Below, in pieces: positions 52,885-62,473 of a stretch of DNA of 64,000 nucleotides (positions within the stretch are counted from its first letter, which is position 1; each line of letters starts with the position of its first letter). Position numbers and translations under genes: made by a program. Source of the stretch: Deltaproteobacteria bacterium (GTDB taxonomy: Bacteria > Desulfobacterota > Binatia > UTPRO1). The notes beneath the pieces were generated by a model, which saw nothing but the letters and a program-made list of their open reading frames with translations, was not told the origin of the DNA and did no database searches. The stretch spans positions 1 to 64,000 of the forward strand of contig JADLHM010000056.1 of NCBI GenBank assembly GCA_020848745.1, read 5' to 3'.

Positions 52885-54622
52885 CGTCCGCGGGGGCGGA
52901 GCCGCCCGGCGGCGGCAGGACGAGGTCGGGCTCCGGGAACGCGGGCCCGCCGCCGCGCTCGATGTACCCGAGGCTCTCGAGCCTGCTGCGGACGTTGCGG
53001 GGGAGCGTCGAGGTCCGGTGCTCTGCGGCGCGGCGCGCGAGCACCGTGTCGTACTCCCGCCGGAAGGCCGCGAGGGCGGCGCGCGCGGCTGGCTCGTCGA
53101 AGTCGGCCGAGTAGCCGGCGAGGGGCTCGTCGGGCGCGCGCGCGAGGTCGATCCAGCGAACGGTCTCGCGCGCGTATTGCGCCGCGGCCTCGCGTCCGAG
53201 GATCGCCGCGACGTCGGTGGCGAGCCCGGCCTGGAACTGCGGCCAGCTCCGCCGGCGCAGGATCTTGATCGGGCCCTGCCGGAAGCCATCCTGCACGACG
53301 ACCTGGCGGAGCGCGACCGGAGCGCCGGCGTCGACGCGCACCTCGCCGCCGAACATCATGACCGTGCGCAGGAGGAGCGGCCGATCGACCCGGCCCTTCC
53401 GCAGCGCCGCGAGGAAGCTCGCGGCCCCGTCCACCGTCGGCGCGGGCGGGAGCCCGAGGATCTCGAGGACGGTCGGGAGGAGGTCGGTCAGGGACACCGG
53501 GCCGTCGACCGTCGCGCCGGCGGGCAATACGCCGGGCAAACGCAGCACCATCGGGATCCGCACGACTTCCTCGTAGAGCGTGCGGCGGTGCCCGAGCCCG
53601 GCGTGCTCGAAGAACTCCTCGCCGTGGTCCGACACGACGACGACGAGCGTCGTCGCCGCCATGCCGGTGCGGTCGAGCGCTCGCAGGATCGTGCCGAGGT
53701 GGTCGTCGACCCAGCCGACCTCGCCCTCGTAGAGCGCGTAGGCGTGCTGCAGGTCGCGCTCGCCGATCGTGCGCAAGAGCGCGCCGGGCTCGTTCGGGTC
53801 GGGTGTGCCGACCGCGGGTCCGCCCATGCAGTTCTTGCCGTCGAAGGTGCCGCCGTAGTCGGGGTCGAAGCGGCGATTCCAGGGCGGCGGCGGGACGTAG
53901 TCGCAGTGCGCGTCGAAGAAGTGCGCGAAGAGGAACCACGGACGGCCCTCGCGCGCGAGCGCGTCGAGCTCGGCGACGGCCGCGGCGGCGACCTCGGCCG
54001 ACGTTACTACCGTCTGCGAGCGGTCGTTCAGCGCGCGCTCCGCCTCGGCCTGGCGCCGTTTCGCGTCATCGTAGCGCGTCCAGTCGGCGGCGGCCGCGGC
54101 TTCTTCGCTCGCGCGGCGGAGCGCCGCGACGTGCTCCGCCGCCGCGTTCGCCTCGCCGCCGTAGACGGCCGTGTAGGTGGCGAACCCACGCCCGAACCCC
54201 CAGTGCGGATCGAGGAAGGGCGCCGAGTAGATGCCGGCGGTGCGGTAGCCGTGATCCGCCAGGATCTCGGCCATCGTCGCGATTGCCGGATCGAGCACGC
54301 CGCTCTCCGACTCGACCCCGTGCGCGAGCGGCGCCATGCCGGTGAACATCGAGAGATGCGACGGCAGCGTCCACGAGCTCGACGAGTACGCGTCCGCCAT
54401 GCGGACGCCTTCGCGCGCCAACCGGTCGAGCGCCGGGCTCGTGGAGGCGTCGGGTGCGAAGCGCGGCCGGTGGCCGTACGTGCCGAGGACGTCCTGGCGG
54501 ACGGTGTCGAGCGAGACGAAGAGCACGTTGTAGGGCTGGCGCGCCTGAGGCGGCGTCCGCTGGCAGGCGAGCGGCGTCGCGACGAGGACGGCCAGCGCGA
54601 CGGCGCGGAGGCGGAGCGACAT
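52868..54622 (-). CDS. Sulfatase-like lipoprotein, Thr nucleophile
   Basis: A 584-residue lipoprotein (LACQ, Cys20) of the alkaline-phosphatase superfamily. N-terminal metal site VLFVSLDTVRQDVLGTYG; the nucleophile loop reads SSWTLPSHLSMFTG, so the formylglycine position is Thr and the downstream Arg is His; second metal site VVVSDHGEEFFEHAGLGH. Those differences argue against a classical formylglycine sulfatase and toward a Thr-based phospho- or sulfo-transferase or esterase. A C-terminal extension of about 150 residues is present. It lies downstream of the TMTC-like copy 2 gene on the same strand. Confidence 0.82.
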   Translation of the reverse strand: MSLRLRAVALAVLVATPLACQRTPPQARQPYNVLFVSLDTVRQDVLGTYGHRPRFAPDASTSPALDRLAREGVRMADAYSSSSWTLPSHLSMFTGMAPLAHGVESESGVLDPAIATMAEILADHGYRTAGIYSAPFLDPHWGFGRGFATYTAVYGGEANAAAEHVAALRRASEEAAAAADWTRYDDAKRRQAEAERALNDRSQTVVTSAEVAAAAVAELDALAREGRPWFLFAHFFDAHCDYVPPPPWNRRFDPDYGGTFDGKNCMGGPAVGTPDPNEPGALLRTIGERDLQHAYALYEGEVGWVDDHLGTILRALDRTGMAATTLVVVVSDHGEEFFEHAGLGHRRTLYEEVVRIPMVLRLPGVLPAGATVDGPVSLTDLLPTVLEILGLPPAPTVDGAASFLAALRKGRVDRPLLLRTVMMFGGEVRVDAGAPVALRQVVVQDGFRQGPIKILRRRSWPQFQAGLATDVAAILGREAAAQYARETVRWIDLARAPDEPLAGYSADFDEPAARAALAAFRREYDTVLARRAAEHRTSTLPRNVRSRLESLGYIERGGGPAFPEPDLVLPPPGGSAPADVTDTR

Positions 54623-54632
54623 GGCGGCGCTC

Positions 54633-54658
54633 CTAGCCCGCATTTCCTGCCAGGTCCA
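54633..54658. repeat. Solo arm of type A repeat
   Basis: CTAGCCCGCATTTC at 54633-54646 followed by CCAGGTCC matches the left arm of the type A element at 27727-27751 with one short difference. No partner arm is found nearby. It lies in the 75-base gap between two minus-strand genes. Confidence 0.6.
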
Positions 54659-54697
54659 CGCCGCTCGCGGCGCGCGCCTCGGTGCGCGGCGCGCGCT

Positions 54698-56737
54698 TCA
54701 CGACCCGCCGTCCGCGCCGGCAGCGCGGCGGCGCGCCAGGAGCTCGTCGAGCGCCGCGCGGATCTCGGCGAAGTCGGGCGCCAGACGGAGCGCTTCGCGA
54801 TAGGCGGCGATCGCCTCGTCCGTGCGGCCGCGACTCGCGAGCAACGCCGCCTGGTTGGCGTGCGCGCGCGGCTCGCCGGGCGCCAGGCGGACGGCCGCGG
54901 CGTAGTGGGCGAGAGCCTCGTCGCCGCGTCCGAGCCCTTCGAGGGCGACCGCGAGGTTGTTGTGGGCGGCGGTGAGGCCCGGCTCGATCGCGAGCGCGCG
55001 CTCGTAGGCGGCGACGGCGTCGGTGAGCGCGTCGGGCGTGCCCTTGGCGGCGAGCGCCCAGCCGAGGTTGTTCCACGCCCGCGCGTAGAGCGGATCGCGG
55101 TCGAGGGCGCGGCGGTACCAGCCGATCGCTTCGTCGAGCTCGCCGCGCTCCGCGAGCAGGAGCCCGAGGTCGTAGGCGGCGAGCGCCGAGTCGGGGTCGA
55201 GGCGGACGGCCTCCCGGTACTCGGCCTCGGCGGCGTCGAGGCGGCCCGTTCGCGCGAGCGCGTTCCCGAGGTTGAGCCGCGACTTCGCGAAGTCCGGCTG
55301 GAGCGCCACGGCCCGCTCGAAGTGCGCCATCGCCTCGGCGTGGCGGCCGAGCGCGTCGAGGGCGATGCCGAGGTTGCCGTGCGCGAGGTAGTTGCCGGGG
55401 TCGACGGCGAGCGCGTGCGTGAAGAGGCTCGCGCTGTCGCGCCAGTGGGCGAGCTGCCGCGCCGTCGCGACGAGACAGGCGGCGAGCGCGAGCGCGCCCG
55501 CCGCGGTGGCGAGCGCGGCGGGAACGCGTACGCGGCGCGCGCCGGCGCCGGATGCGGGCGGGCGCGCGGGCTGGTCGATGACGGGCGCGCTCGCGAGCTG
55601 GTCGATGACGAGCGCTCTCGCGCTCCAGGCGATCATCACGAAGAGGCCGATCGACGGGAGGTACGTGAAGCGGTCGGCCATGGCCTGGTCGCCATGGCGT
55701 ACGAGGCCGATCACGGGGACCAGCGTACCGAGGTACCAGAGCCAGCCGACCAGGAGGTACGGCGCGCGCCGCGCGGCGCGTCCGACCAGGATCGTCACGG
55801 CGGCGAGCAGCGCCGCCGCCGCGAGCGCGGTCCAGGCGGAGAGGTTCTCGCGCGCCGGGTAGAAGACGGCGAGGTCGCTCGGCCAGAGGGTCTTCCGGAG
55901 GTAGGCCACGTAGGAGACGAGCGCGTTGCCGACGCGATAGGCGAGGGGCGCCGTCGCGAGCGTCGTGAGAGCGCCCGCGCTCCGCTGCGCGACGACGGTC
56001 GCGGCGCTCACCGCGGCGGCGAAGGCGAAGAGCGGCAATTTCTCGCGGACGAGCGCGAGCCATGTCGCCGGCGCGCCGCCGGTCGCCGGTACGCGCGCGA
56101 GCGGCCAGACGTCGAGCAGCAGGAGCACGAACGGCAGGGTGACCAGCATCGGCTTCGCGAGGAGCCCGAGCGCGAAGACGGCCGCGACCGCGAGCCAGCG
56201 GCCCCACGTCGGGCGGCGCGCGTAGCCGACGTACGCCGCGAGCGTCAGCATCCAGAAGAGGCCGGAGAGGACGTCCTTTCGTTCCGACACCCACGCGACC
56301 GATTCGACGTGCAGCGGGTGCCACGCGAAGGCCGCGGCGACGAAGGCGCTCGGCCAGCGGGCGCCCGTCGCCGATCGCAGCACGAGGAAGAGGACGACCG
56401 TCGCGAGCGCGTGCAGGACGACGTTCACGAGGAGGTGCGTCCCGGCATCGAGGCCGAAGAGCTGCACGTCGAGGAGGTGCGTCAGGCTGGTGAGGGGGTG
56501 CCAGGTCGCCTGGTGGACGCCCGTGAGCGCCCAGGCGACGCCGGTGCGCGTGAGCCCCGCGCGCACCCGCGGGTTCTCGGTCACGTACTCGTTGTCGTCG
56601 TAGTTGAGGAACGCGTGGTGGCGGACGGGCGCGTAGAGGGCGAGCGTGACGAGAAGGAGCGCGGCCGCGACGGCGAGGTCGGCGGCGCGCACGGGAGGGC
56701 TGCTGTCGTCGCTGGTATGCGCGCGCGTCGGGGTCAC
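54698..56737 (-). CDS. TMTC-like GT-C membrane protein with TPR tail (copy 2)
   Basis: A 679-residue protein; GTG at 56737 overlaps the stop of copy 3 by four bases, so the two are translationally coupled. Acidic motif FLNYDDNEYVTENP, then HPLHVESVAWVSERKDVLSG, LRKTLWPSDLAVFYP and DRFTYLPSIGLF. About 10 helices fill residues 15-430, followed by about six TPR units (GNLGIALDALGRHAEAMAHF and similar). The O-glycosyltransferase role is inferred from TMTC family resemblance. Confidence 0.85.
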   Translation of the reverse strand: MTPTRAHTSDDSSPPVRAADLAVAAALLLVTLALYAPVRHHAFLNYDDNEYVTENPRVRAGLTRTGVAWALTGVHQATWHPLTSLTHLLDVQLFGLDAGTHLLVNVVLHALATVVLFLVLRSATGARWPSAFVAAAFAWHPLHVESVAWVSERKDVLSGLFWMLTLAAYVGYARRPTWGRWLAVAAVFALGLLAKPMLVTLPFVLLLLDVWPLARVPATGGAPATWLALVREKLPLFAFAAAVSAATVVAQRSAGALTTLATAPLAYRVGNALVSYVAYLRKTLWPSDLAVFYPARENLSAWTALAAAALLAAVTILVGRAARRAPYLLVGWLWYLGTLVPVIGLVRHGDQAMADRFTYLPSIGLFVMIAWSARALVIDQLASAPVIDQPARPPASGAGARRVRVPAALATAAGALALAACLVATARQLAHWRDSASLFTHALAVDPGNYLAHGNLGIALDALGRHAEAMAHFERAVALQPDFAKSRLNLGNALARTGRLDAAEAEYREAVRLDPDSALAAYDLGLLLAERGELDEAIGWYRRALDRDPLYARAWNNLGWALAAKGTPDALTDAVAAYERALAIEPGLTAAHNNLAVALEGLGRGDEALAHYAAAVRLAPGEPRAHANQAALLASRGRTDEAIAAYREALRLAPDFAEIRAALDELLARRRAAGADGGS

Positions 56738-58908
56738 GGCGTCGCGGCCGGGCGAGAGGCGTCGCCGCGGGCGCGTTCCGCGGCGGCGAGGTTGCTCCGC
56801 GCCTCGGCGTGATCCGGCGCGAGAGAGCGCGCGCGCCGGAACTCGGCGATGGCGGCGTCGAGGTCGCCGCGCCGGGCGAACGCGATGCCGAGGTCGTTGT
56901 GGAGGTCGGCGGAATCGGGCTCGAGCTCGAGCGCGCGCGCGTAGACGCCGATCGCCTCGTCGACGCGGCCGGCGCCCGCGAGCGCGGCCGCGAGCTCGTG
57001 CTGCGTCCGGACGTGCGCCGGCCGCAGGCGCGCGGCGGTCGCGAGGCGCTCGATCGCGTCGTCCCACGCGCCGCGCGCGGCGAGCTGCGCGCCGAGCCCG
57101 CGCGCCCAATCCGCCTGTTCGGGGTCGAGACGGAGCGCGTCGCGATAGTGCGCGATCGCCTCGTCGTTCCGCCCGAGCCGCGTGAGGACGGCGGCGAGGT
57201 TCGCGTGCGCCGTCGCGTAGCGCGGGTCGGCGGCGAGCGCGGCCTCGTAGTGGCGGACCGCTTCGTCGAGGGCGCCCTGCTGCGCGCGGACGTTCGCCAG
57301 GTTGTTCTGGGCGTCGGCGTAGCCCGGGTCGAGCGCGACGGCGCGCCGATAGTGCGCGACCGCTTCGTCGAGGCGGCCGTCGCGCGCAAGCGCGTTGGCG
57401 AGATTGTTCCGGGCGGACGGTGATTCCGGCGCGAGCGCGACGGCGCGCTCGAGGTGGGCGCGGGCTTCCGCGCCGCGCCCGAGCGCGGCGAGCACGATGC
57501 CGAGGTCGCCCTCGATCTCGGCGTCGTCGGGCTCGAGGCGGAGCGCCGACGCGAGCATCGCCGCCGCCTCCTCCGAGCGCCCCTCTTGGTGGAGCCACAT
57601 GCCGAGGTTGATCGGCGCGATCGCGGCGCGCGGGTTCTTCGCCATGACGTCCCGCCAGAGCGTCTCGGGGTCGTGGAACGTCTCCGCGCGGCGCCACGTC
57701 AGGCCGGCGAGGAGCGCGAGCAGCGGGACGGCCGCGAGCGCGGACGCCGCGCCGAGGCGCGCGGCATGCGTCGCCGCGAGCGCCGCGACGGGGGCGATCA
57801 GGAAGAGGCTCGCGAGATACTGATAATGGTCGGCGACGAAGGTGTACCGCATCGGGTACACGTCGACGAAGCCGAGGGCGGGGGCGAGCGTCACGGCGAA
57901 GCTGGCGAGCGCGGCCGCCGGCCCGCGTCCGATCCGAGCGCGGGCGGCCCAGGCGCCACCGGCGACGGCGACCGCCGCGAGCGGGAGGAGCCACTGCCGG
58001 AGCGCCGTCGCGTCGATCGCCCACCGCGGGTAGACGAACGCGAGCGGGTGCGGCCAGGCGAGCGTCGCCGCGTAGAACCCGAGCGCGCGGCCGGCGATGA
58101 GCACCCGCTCCGCGAGCGAGAGGTCCCAGGCGGCGCCGCGCGCGCCGACGTGCGTCCGCTCCATCCAGACGGTGACGAGCGCAAGCGCGAGGCCGAGCGC
58201 GAGGAGGGGCACCACGGCTCGGAGGTGGCTCCCCTCGATCCGGCCGCGCCGCCACCAGAGCAGCAGGAGGAGGATCACCGGCAGCGTGCACGTCACCGTC
58301 TTCGCGAGGAGGGCGGCGACGAAGGCGACGACGACGAACGTGCGGCGGCGCCGCCGCGCGGCCGCGTCGGCATCGGACGCGGACGGCGCGTCGGCGAGGG
58401 CGAGCGCGGCGAGGAGCGCCGCGAGATAGCCGGCACCGGAGAGGACGTTCTTCCGCTCGGTGATCCACGCGACCGATTCCACGTGGACGGGATGGACTGC
58501 GAAGACGGCCGCCGCGAGCCAGGCGCCCGGGAGGCCGAGCGCGGCGAGCACGCGCCACGCGAGCACGGCGTTCAACGCGTGCAGCGCGACGTTGGTGACG
58601 TGGTAGCCCGTCGGCGCGTCGCCGAAGAGCCGATGCTCGATCCAGAAGGTCGTGAAGGTGAGCGGGTAGTACTGCGGCGTCGCGCCGGGCTCCAGCCAGA
58701 TGCGGACGAGGCCGGTGAGGTCGTCCAGCGCCGCGTTGTCGGTCACGTAGTCGTCGTCGTCCCAGATGAAGCCGGCGCGGAACGCCGGACCGTAGGCGAC
58801 GATGGTCAACAGCACCAGGGCGAGACCGGCCGACGCCGGGAACCAACGAAAGGTTTCGGAACCGACTGCGCTGGCGGAGCGAACGACGGAGGAACCCCGG
58901 CGAGCCAT
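56734..58908 (-). CDS. TMTC-like GT-C membrane protein with TPR tail (copy 3)
   Basis: A 724-residue protein. ATG at 58908 gives a short basic N-terminus before the first helix. Acidic motif FIWDDDDYVTDNAALDD, then HPVHVESVAWITERKNVLSG, LAWPHPLAFVYPRW and VADHYQYLASLFL. About nine TPRs (NLANALARDGRLDEAVAHYR and similar) fill residues 420-715. It is the first gene of a coupled pair with copy 2 and divergent from the PMT-like gene. Confidence 0.85.
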   Translation of the reverse strand: MARRGSSVVRSASAVGSETFRWFPASAGLALVLLTIVAYGPAFRAGFIWDDDDYVTDNAALDDLTGLVRIWLEPGATPQYYPLTFTTFWIEHRLFGDAPTGYHVTNVALHALNAVLAWRVLAALGLPGAWLAAAVFAVHPVHVESVAWITERKNVLSGAGYLAALLAALALADAPSASDADAAARRRRRTFVVVAFVAALLAKTVTCTLPVILLLLLWWRRGRIEGSHLRAVVPLLALGLALALVTVWMERTHVGARGAAWDLSLAERVLIAGRALGFYAATLAWPHPLAFVYPRWAIDATALRQWLLPLAAVAVAGGAWAARARIGRGPAAALASFAVTLAPALGFVDVYPMRYTFVADHYQYLASLFLIAPVAALAATHAARLGAASALAAVPLLALLAGLTWRRAETFHDPETLWRDVMAKNPRAAIAPINLGMWLHQEGRSEEAAAMLASALRLEPDDAEIEGDLGIVLAALGRGAEARAHLERAVALAPESPSARNNLANALARDGRLDEAVAHYRRAVALDPGYADAQNNLANVRAQQGALDEAVRHYEAALAADPRYATAHANLAAVLTRLGRNDEAIAHYRDALRLDPEQADWARGLGAQLAARGAWDDAIERLATAARLRPAHVRTQHELAAALAGAGRVDEAIGVYARALELEPDSADLHNDLGIAFARRGDLDAAIAEFRRARSLAPDHAEARSNLAAAERARGDASRPAATP

Positions 58909-59010
58909 TGCTTCGACCGTGCTTAGCCCGCCCGAGCGCGCGACTGCAACGCGGACCCGGCGGCCGAGCCGACCCGGTGCCGGCGTTGACAGCCGGACCG
59001 CCGACACACG

Positions 59011-60693
59011 ATGCTCGCGCCGTTCATGGTCGCGGAGGACGACGTTCCGGTCCCGCCGACCCCGCGCTGGTTCCGGTGGGCGTCGCTCGTGGTCCTGCTG
59101 CTCGCGACCATCGTTCGCCTCGGCTACCTCGCGGACCTCCGGGCGACGCCCTGGTGGGGGCATCTGGTCGTCGATCCCGAGTACTACGACGCGTGGGCCC
59201 GAAAGATCGCCGCCGGCGACTGGCTCGGCACGCGCGCCTTCTACATGGACCCGCTCTATCCGTACGTGCTCGCGGCTCTCTACGGGGTCGCGGGGCGCGA
59301 CCTCCTGCTCGCGCGGCTGCTGAACGTGGCGTGTAGTGTCGGCGCGTGCGCCGCGACGATGCTTCTCGGACGCCGGGTCGGCGGCCCCCTGGTCGGCATC
59401 CTCGCCGGACTCGGGCTCGCGTTCTACGAGCCCGACGTCTTCCACACCGGCGAGATCGACAAGACGTCGCTTTCGATGCTGCTGGTGGCGGGATTCCTCT
59501 GGCTCTTCGCCGCGCGCGGGGTGGGCGGGGCGCGGACGCTCGCCGCCGGGCTCGCCCTCGGCCTCGCCGTCCTGACGCGCGCCAACCTGCTCGTCTTCCT
59601 GCCGCTCGGCGCGCTCGTTCTGGCGCGCGCCGGAACATCGCGGTCGGACGGGATCGGGAAGGCGATGCTCTTCGCCGCCGGCTTCGCGCTCGCGCTCGCG
59701 CCCGTCACCTGGCGAAACCATCGCGTCGCGGGCGAGTGGACCCTCGCCACCACGCAGGGTGGTCAGAACTTCTACACCGGAAACAATCCGGCCAATCCCT
59801 ACGGCGCCTACGGCGTGGTGCCGTTCGTACGCGCCAACCCGCATTTCGAGGAGGAGGACTTCCGTCACGAGGCGGAGACGCGTGCGGGGCGCTCGCTCAC
59901 CCCACGCGAGGTGTCGGCGTTCTGGTACCGCGCCGCGCTCGCGCACGCGGCGGACGATCCGACGTTCGCGCTCCGGGCCGTGGCGCGGAAGGCCGTGCTC
60001 TTCTGGAACGACTTCGAGATTTCCGACAGTCAGGACCAATATCTGCTCGAGCGTGACTCGGCGGTGCTGCGCTCGCCGCTTCTCGGCTTCGGTGCGATCC
60101 TGCCGCTCGCCGTGCTCGGTGCGATCGCCGGGCTCGGTCGTCGTGGCCGGGGACGGCCGGCCGCCGACCGATCCGCGGTCGCTCTGCTCGCGGGCTTCGT
60201 GCTCGTGTACGCGGCGAGCGTGGTCGCCTTCTTCATCTTCGCGCGCTATCGCATCCAGGTGGTGCCGGCGCTCTTGCCGCTCGCCGCGCTCGGGACCGTC
60301 GAGATCGCGGCGTGCGTGGCGTGGCGCGAGTGGCGGCGCTTCGGGCTGGCCGTTGCCGTTCTCGGGGCGGGGGCGGCCCTCGCGTTCCAGCACGTCGGGA
60401 TCTTCGCGCGCGACCACCCGGTGGCGGTGGAGTTGCGGCTCCGCCATCTGGCCGACGGCTACCTCGGCGTCGGCGACGCCGAACGCGCGATCGCGGCGCT
60501 CGTCGAGGCGGTGCCGCATTGCCCGCATGGCTGTCCGTGGGCGCTCAAGGATCTCTACGAGGCCTACGCCGAGACGGGCCGCGCCGCGCAGGGCGAGGCA
60601 TACTTCGCGCGTTTCGTGCGCGAGCATCCCGAGCAACGCGATGCGCCGCAGTATCTCGCCGACCTGCGTGTCCGCGCCGCCGCATCGAAGTGA
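59011..60693 (+). CDS. PMT/ArnT-like GT-C glycosyltransferase with TPR-like tail
   Basis: A 560-residue membrane protein with about 10 helices. The first exported loop has an acidic VVDPEYYDAWARKI segment and YMDPLYPYVLAALYG, matching PMT/ArnT-type transferases (dolichyl- or undecaprenyl-phosphate-sugar dependent). A soluble C-terminal stretch of about 90 residues has TPR-like units (YLGVGDAERAIAALVEAVPH). It differs from the TMTC copies around it. Acceptor unknown. Confidence 0.75.
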   Translation: MLAPFMVAEDDVPVPPTPRWFRWASLVVLLLATIVRLGYLADLRATPWWGHLVVDPEYYDAWARKIAAGDWLGTRAFYMDPLYPYVLAALYGVAGRDLLLARLLNVACSVGACAATMLLGRRVGGPLVGILAGLGLAFYEPDVFHTGEIDKTSLSMLLVAGFLWLFAARGVGGARTLAAGLALGLAVLTRANLLVFLPLGALVLARAGTSRSDGIGKAMLFAAGFALALAPVTWRNHRVAGEWTLATTQGGQNFYTGNNPANPYGAYGVVPFVRANPHFEEEDFRHEAETRAGRSLTPREVSAFWYRAALAHAADDPTFALRAVARKAVLFWNDFEISDSQDQYLLERDSAVLRSPLLGFGAILPLAVLGAIAGLGRRGRGRPAADRSAVALLAGFVLVYAASVVAFFIFARYRIQVVPALLPLAALGTVEIAACVAWREWRRFGLAVAVLGAGAALAFQHVGIFARDHPVAVELRLRHLADGYLGVGDAERAIAALVEAVPHCPHGCPWALKDLYEAYAETGRAAQGEAYFARFVREHPEQRDAPQYLADLRVRAAASK

Positions 60694-60789
60694 CCCCGGC
60701 GATCGTGCCGGACGGCGACGGCGTACGGTGGCGCCTGCCGGATCGCCGCCAGGCTCGTTCGCTTCGCGCCGCGCCCGACGGTGCGGACG

Positions 60790-62394
60790 TCACCGCGGGT
60801 CGGCGGCGAGCCGCGCTCGCGCGGCGGCGAGATTGCCCGCCACCATGGCGCGTGCCGGCCAATCCGGCGGTGCCAGCGCGAGCGCCCGTTCGTAGTCCGC
60901 GGCGGCGCCGGCGAGGTCGCCGAGGGCCTGCCGGGCCCAACCGCGGTTGTTGTAGGCGTCCGGTTCGTTCGGGCGGAGCGCGATGACCGTCGCATAGTCG
61001 CGCTCGGCGGCGGCGAAATCACCGCGCGCGTGCCTGGCGCTCCCGCGATCGAAGTAGGCGAGCGGCCAGCGCGGGTTGCAGCGGATCGCCGCGTCGTAGT
61101 CGGCGATGGCGGCGTCGTGATCCGCGCGAGCGAAGCCGCGATTCGTGTAGGCGATCCAGTTGCAGGGATCGAGCGCGAGGACGTGGTTCCAGAGCGTGGT
61201 CGAGTCATGCCAGACGCGGGTCTGGCGGAAGGTGAGCGCGCTCAGGAGGAGGACGGACGCGAGGCTCGCGGCGACGACCGGCCGGGCGCGACCCCAGGTG
61301 CGCGCGAGGCCCGCGGTCGCGAGGGCGGTCCAGGGAAGGCACGCGAGGTAGCTGTAGCGGTCGGCGACGAGCTGCGGTCCCGTCTGCGCGAGGCCGAGGA
61401 CCGGCGCGACGATCACGACGTAGACGGCCCAGGTCGCGAGGAGCCAGGGCCGGCGTCGCCGCTGGCGGAGGGCGAGCACGGTCATCGCGGCGACGGCCAG
61501 GAGGGCGAGGACGAAGCGCGGCGCCATCGGATCGAGCCGGGCAGGGAGAAGGTGGGCCGGCTGGAGCCCGAACGGCCAGAGGCTCTGCGCGACGTAGAAG
61601 CAGAGGCCGTAGGCGGCTTGCGCGACCCGCGCCGCGAGCGGGTACTCGGCGAGGGAACGCATCTCCGGGACGCTTCGCTGTGCCGCGAAGGCGGCGGCCG
61701 CCGCGACCGCCGCGAGCAGCGCGAACGGGATCTTCTCGCGGAGCGCCCGGCGGCGGAGCGGATACCAGTCGAGGATCAACAGGACGGCGGGAAAGGTGAT
61801 GGCCCAGGCCTTGGCCGCGAGCGAGAGCGCGAGCGCGACGAGTGCGCCCGCCCGTCCGGCGCGGCGACGTCCCGGAGGCGGCTGCGCGCTCCGGAGGTAG
61901 AGGAGGAGCGCCGCGAGCCAGAAGCAGGCGGAGAGCACGTCGCGGCGCTCGGTCGCCCACGCGACCGACTCGACCCGCAACGGGTGGACCGCGAACCAGA
62001 GCGCGCCGATCGCCGCCGGCCACGGAAGGATCCGCTCCGAAGCGATCGCGACCTTCGCGAGCAGCCGGCGCAGCAGCAGCCAGACGAGTACGGCGTTCAC
62101 GGCGTGCAGCAGGAGGTTTCCGAGGTGGTAGCCGCGCGGGTCCATTCCCCAGAGGGCGTGGTCGAGCGCGAACGAGAGCCACGTGAGCGGCTGCCAGTGC
62201 CCGCCACGGGTCGTCGTCAGCATCCACCATGCGTGCGCCCACGAGAGGCCGCGGTAATACGGGTTGTCGGTGAGGTTGAGGTCGTCGTCCCAGTTGACGA
62301 AGTCGTTCGCGAGCGTCGGCGCGAAGCTCGCCGCCACGACGAGCACGACGGCCGCCGCCGGCGGCCAGGAAGCGCGGGGGCGTGCGTCGGTCAC
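60790..62394 (-). CDS. TMTC-like GT-C membrane protein with TPR tail (copy 4)
   Basis: A 534-residue protein from GTG 62394; TTG 62430 would add 12 residues. Acidic motif DFVNWDDDLNLTDNPYYRG, then HPLRVESVAWATERRDVLSA, VAQSLWPFGLQPAHLLPARL and VADRYSYLACLPW. Fewer TPRs than in the other copies (about three, residues 425-520). Convergent with the PMT-like gene. Confidence 0.83.
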   Translation of the reverse strand: MTDARPRASWPPAAAVVLVVAASFAPTLANDFVNWDDDLNLTDNPYYRGLSWAHAWWMLTTTRGGHWQPLTWLSFALDHALWGMDPRGYHLGNLLLHAVNAVLVWLLLRRLLAKVAIASERILPWPAAIGALWFAVHPLRVESVAWATERRDVLSACFWLAALLLYLRSAQPPPGRRRAGRAGALVALALSLAAKAWAITFPAVLLILDWYPLRRRALREKIPFALLAAVAAAAAFAAQRSVPEMRSLAEYPLAARVAQAAYGLCFYVAQSLWPFGLQPAHLLPARLDPMAPRFVLALLAVAAMTVLALRQRRRRPWLLATWAVYVVIVAPVLGLAQTGPQLVADRYSYLACLPWTALATAGLARTWGRARPVVAASLASVLLLSALTFRQTRVWHDSTTLWNHVLALDPCNWIAYTNRGFARADHDAAIADYDAAIRCNPRWPLAYFDRGSARHARGDFAAAERDYATVIALRPNEPDAYNNRGWARQALGDLAGAAADYERALALAPPDWPARAMVAGNLAAARARLAADPR

Positions 62395-62473
62395 GCGCGC
62401 TCGGCTGTCATGAAGGCGGGCGGCGGACAAGTCCGCAAGGCGCGCGCGGCGCCCGCCGTGGCGCGAAGCGGTG

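Noticed and set aside
52109-56812. A 1567-codon open frame on the plus strand
   Set aside because: Crosses the ends of a TMTC-like gene and runs antisense to the sulfatase-like and TMTC-like genes; no domain.
54698-58846. One 1382-residue TMTC-like fusion protein
   Set aside because: Only the part from GTG 56737 inward has family motifs; the upstream extension is a shadow of copy 3, whose real frame is different.
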